From Antedon mediterranea (taxonomy: Eukaryota > Echinodermata > Crinoidea > Comatulida > Antedonidae), in assembly GCF_964355755.1 (NCBI RefSeq), contig NC_092673.1, forward strand, positions 1,555,001 through 1,619,000: DNA of 64,000 bases, in the 5' to 3' direction. Position 1 is the first letter of the stretch; each line of letters starts with the position of its first letter. A program made the translations under genes and the position numbers. Under the pieces are notes generated by a model. That model was given only the letters and a program-made list of their open reading frames with translations, made no database searches and was not told where the DNA came from. Below are positions 62,301 to 64,000 of this stretch, in pieces.

Positions 62301-63589
62301 ATCAAATTGAATACGCTCACAGAATAATGATTTTCTCTTTAAAGCTCTGTCTACACTATAAAACAAGTTTGACCAAAAATGTGTGATGTGCCCAAATATG
62401 GTAGTGATACGCCCAAATATGGTAGTGATATGACATCATCATGTCCATATATAGGCACATCACATTTTGTTTTCACATGAAATTTGATAGGGTAGACAGA
62501 GCTTTAGTTTGAATGAGATTCATCAATGTGTGATGAACAAGTGTAAGCACAAAATGGCATACTTTTCTCTTGTCACAGAGCCTATCACACACAAACCCCC
62601 CAGTGGTTTAATGTGATATCCACAAATATAAATATCACTCATCAAATTGTAATTCTTCAAGGAATGTCAAGTATAGCAAGAGCTGTACTGTACGTATAAT
62701 AACGACAAAAAAAAAAGCAACCCAAAAACCACTTCCTAGTAATAAAATCATAATTTATAGATCCAATATAAAGCTACCTCTGTACATTGAGTGGTGTACA
62801 TAAACATATAAAATATAAACTTAAATTGTATATACATTTTAATTGGAATCTTGTTTCAATGTCAAGGAGTTATGCCATTAGAAGACTAAGCCCGCTAGGC
62901 ACATGGTTGCGGATATTTTGGAGCACATTACGTTTTTAGCATCACGGATAAGGAGAGATATTAGATAAAACTTACAATTTTTACAACTGCTACAAACACA
63001 TACGTACTTAGTTTTACAGGGGTAGATGTTTGTTAACCTCAGTTTCAAGCCTAGACTTGATGACACAGATAACTTACAAAAAGTTACAAAAATACTGGGC
63101 CCTCTGAGAAAACAGTCTTTGACTGAAGAGGTTCCCCAGTATAAAGAAGATATATAAATGAATGAAGATAAATAAAAATTAGAAACTTACATCTCGGACA
63201 AATTCAATATTCCAGTTATCCTCAGTGAAATTGTACACATCTACTAACAGGGTGTACACATAGTTGATATCAAAACAATAAAGATAAATATTATCCCATA
63301 TGTCTGGGATATTCTGAATCTAAATAAAAAATAATAAAATGACAAAATTAGAAATAAATAAAACATTGCAGTAGTCATAAGGAAAGGTCTTTCTTATTGT
63401 TGGTATCTAAAGCTCTGTCCACACTATCAAACTTTATGTGACAACAAAAGGTGATGTCATATCACTCCCATATTTGAACATATCACTACCATATTTGGGC
63501 ACATCAAACTAGTTTGATAGTGTAGACAGAGCTTTATAGAAAACAGATTTGTATATAACCTATGATGAGATGATGACAAATGAACAAAA

Positions 63590-63628
<39 letters not shown>

Positions 63629-64000
63629 ACACATTATTATATTGCAGGGAACAAGGAAATGGCCGTTCTTAATTAGCTATGGTGAGTGACAACTTCAACA
63701 AAAAAAAGAAAGGGTGATTTATGATGATAACAATAATAATGCTGGAATGTTGTATGTGCAAATGTCTATGAAACAATTAACTATAAATAATGAAAGCTAA
63801 GATTGATTGTAAATGTATCGAAAATGCTGTTTCTATTCCCATCACTGTTAAACATCTCAAACATTCTGAATAATTCAAAACCTTTCTCAAAATTTAAATT
63901 TCAACTTACGTCCGTCAAATTTCTGCGGCAGAATTCATCTCTGGTGACGTTCAACTGATTAATAGTGGCATTAGATGTTAGGTTGAGATTGTCGATAGCA
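59137..64000 (-). CDS. ENTPD: Second ENTPD (CD39-type) paralogue, C-terminal part, cut by window end
   Basis: Three exons are seen: 64000-63910 (incomplete), 63319-63191 and 59355-59137. They encode DEFCRRNLTD, then YLYCFDINYVYTLLVDVYNF and FTEDNWNIEFVRD, then IEGTNVGWSLGYMVNATNGI with a hydrophobic helix (YYGLLGVYCVLLFLGTIMLI) and a basic tail RRRYKRRRQQAMYVSI before TAA. Exon borders and phases equal those of the ENTPD at 45-54 kb, so the pair is a tandem duplication. The proteins differ clearly, for example in a longer, strongly basic cytosolic tail, so the duplication is not recent. The catalytic regions lie beyond base 64000. Confidence 0.92.
59490..60020. repeat. Palindromic tandem repeat, unit about 31-33 bp (ENTPD paralogue intron)
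   Basis: Units AATGTGATTAGAATCACATC then ATAATCACATTC; each holds GTGATT..AATCAC inverted pairs. About 16 copies with variation. Confidence 0.9.
60333..60420. mobile_element. Family B MITE, copy 8, truncated
   Basis: AAGCTTGCTCCCCACTTGGA and AATGCAAGTGAGTTGAT match the left part of other copies; the right end is absent. Confidence 0.5.
60993..61123 (+). mobile_element. Family A MITE, copy 12 (ENTPD paralogue intron)
   Basis: Left CACTATCAAACTAGTTTCAC, middle GTGCCCAAATATGGTAGTGA, right GTTTGATAGTGTGGACAGAG. Confidence 0.78.
62341..62506 (+). mobile_element. Family A MITE, copy 13 (ENTPD paralogue intron)
   Basis: Complete: AAAGCTCTGTCTACACTATA at left, GTAGACAGAGCTTTA at right, two CCCAAATATGGTAGTGATA units and TGACATCATCATGTCCATAT. 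Confidence 0.85.
63083..63178 (+). mobile_element. Possible LINE 3' tail
   Basis: TACTGGGCCCTCTGAGAAA...GAGGTTCCCCAGTATAAAG and then an ATGAATGAA/AATAAA tail. A short inverted repeat (ACTGGG...CCCAGT) frames it. Sits 13 bases from the donor of the ENTPD paralogue exon. Confidence 0.4.
63191..63319 (-). CDS. ENTPD: ENTPD paralogue penultimate exon
   Basis: 43 codons starting IQNIPDIWDNIYLYCFDINY, acceptor TATTTAG, donor GTAAGT. The YCFDINYVYTLL and TEDNWNIEFV stretches match the exon at 46212-46337. Confidence 0.92.
63410..63536 (-). mobile_element. Family A MITE, copy 14 (ENTPD paralogue intron)
   Basis: Complete: AAAGCTCTGTCCACACTATC and GATAGTGTAGACAGAGCTTT, with TA at both borders. Lies about 90 bp from the exon at 63191-63319. 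Confidence 0.85.
63592..63624. repeat. (AT)n microsatellite
   Basis: About 16 AT dinucleotides in the ENTPD paralogue intron. Confidence 0.95.
63910..64000 (-). CDS. ENTPD: ENTPD paralogue exon (partial)
   Basis: Continues past the window end; visible part AIDNLNLTSNATINQLNVTR then DEFCRRNLTD, donor GTAAGT. Two or three N-glycosylation sequons are present. Confidence 0.85.

Larger units (their letters stand above)
59356..63190 (-). other. Last intron of the ENTPD paralogue
   Basis: 3.8 kb with the palindromic 31-33-bp array, a truncated family B copy, family A copies 12 and 13 and a LINE-like tail. Confidence 0.8.

Overview
This is a eukaryotic, AT-rich genomic window with small exons separated by long introns, consensus GT-AG splice sites and many minisatellites and miniature transposons. 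Gene content (RNF38/44, HOGA1, EFCAB9, CD39-type ENTPDs) and the repeat style suggest an invertebrate deuterostome, perhaps an echinoderm. That placement is an inference from protein similarity recalled from memory and is not decisive.

Five genes can be built exon by exon. (1) Plus strand, about 11.3-26.1 kb: an RNF38/RNF44-type RING-H2 E3 ubiquitin ligase. Eight coding exons are seen; the first coding exon(s) lie upstream and were not found. (2) Minus strand, 35.5-40.6 kb: complete HOGA1, mitochondrial 4-hydroxy-2-oxoglutarate aldolase, 7 exons. (3) Minus strand, 41.0-44.35 kb: complete EFCAB9, an EF-hand protein known in mammals as a partner of the sperm CatSper channel, 4 exons, ending only 368 bp before the HOGA1 start codon. 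(4) Minus strand, 45.45-54.67 kb: complete ectonucleoside triphosphate diphosphohydrolase (CD39/ENTPD type, 510 aa, 9 coding exons) with a possible upstream non-coding exon. (5) Minus strand, 59.1 kb to the window end: the last three exons of a second, tandem ENTPD paralogue that continues beyond base 64000. RNF38/44 and HOGA1 converge on a gene-free interval (26.1-35.5 kb). The five genes do not form an obvious pathway; only the two ENTPDs are related.

Mobile DNA is abundant. Two related elements of about 1.6 kb (20.93-22.51 and 37.41-38.99 kb) end in a hairpin plus CTAG and carry a 5' hairpin whose arm is repeated near the 3' end. The arm differs between the copies but always matches within a copy. 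This is the architecture of non-autonomous Helentron-like (rolling-circle) elements and is the most interesting signal here. Two palindromic MITE families (family A, 14 copies, about 50-225 bp; family B, 8 copies) and two single-copy inverted-repeat elements are scattered through introns and spacers. A tRNA-derived SINE, a decayed non-LTR reverse transcriptase fragment and several LINE-like 3' tails are also present.

Tandem arrays are numerous. The largest is a 30-bp array of about 64 copies that fills the last EFCAB9 intron right up to the splice donor. Many arrays have periods divisible by 3 and so produce long but spurious open reading frames. The first 11 kb and most of 28.2-33.2 kb show no recognisable gene.
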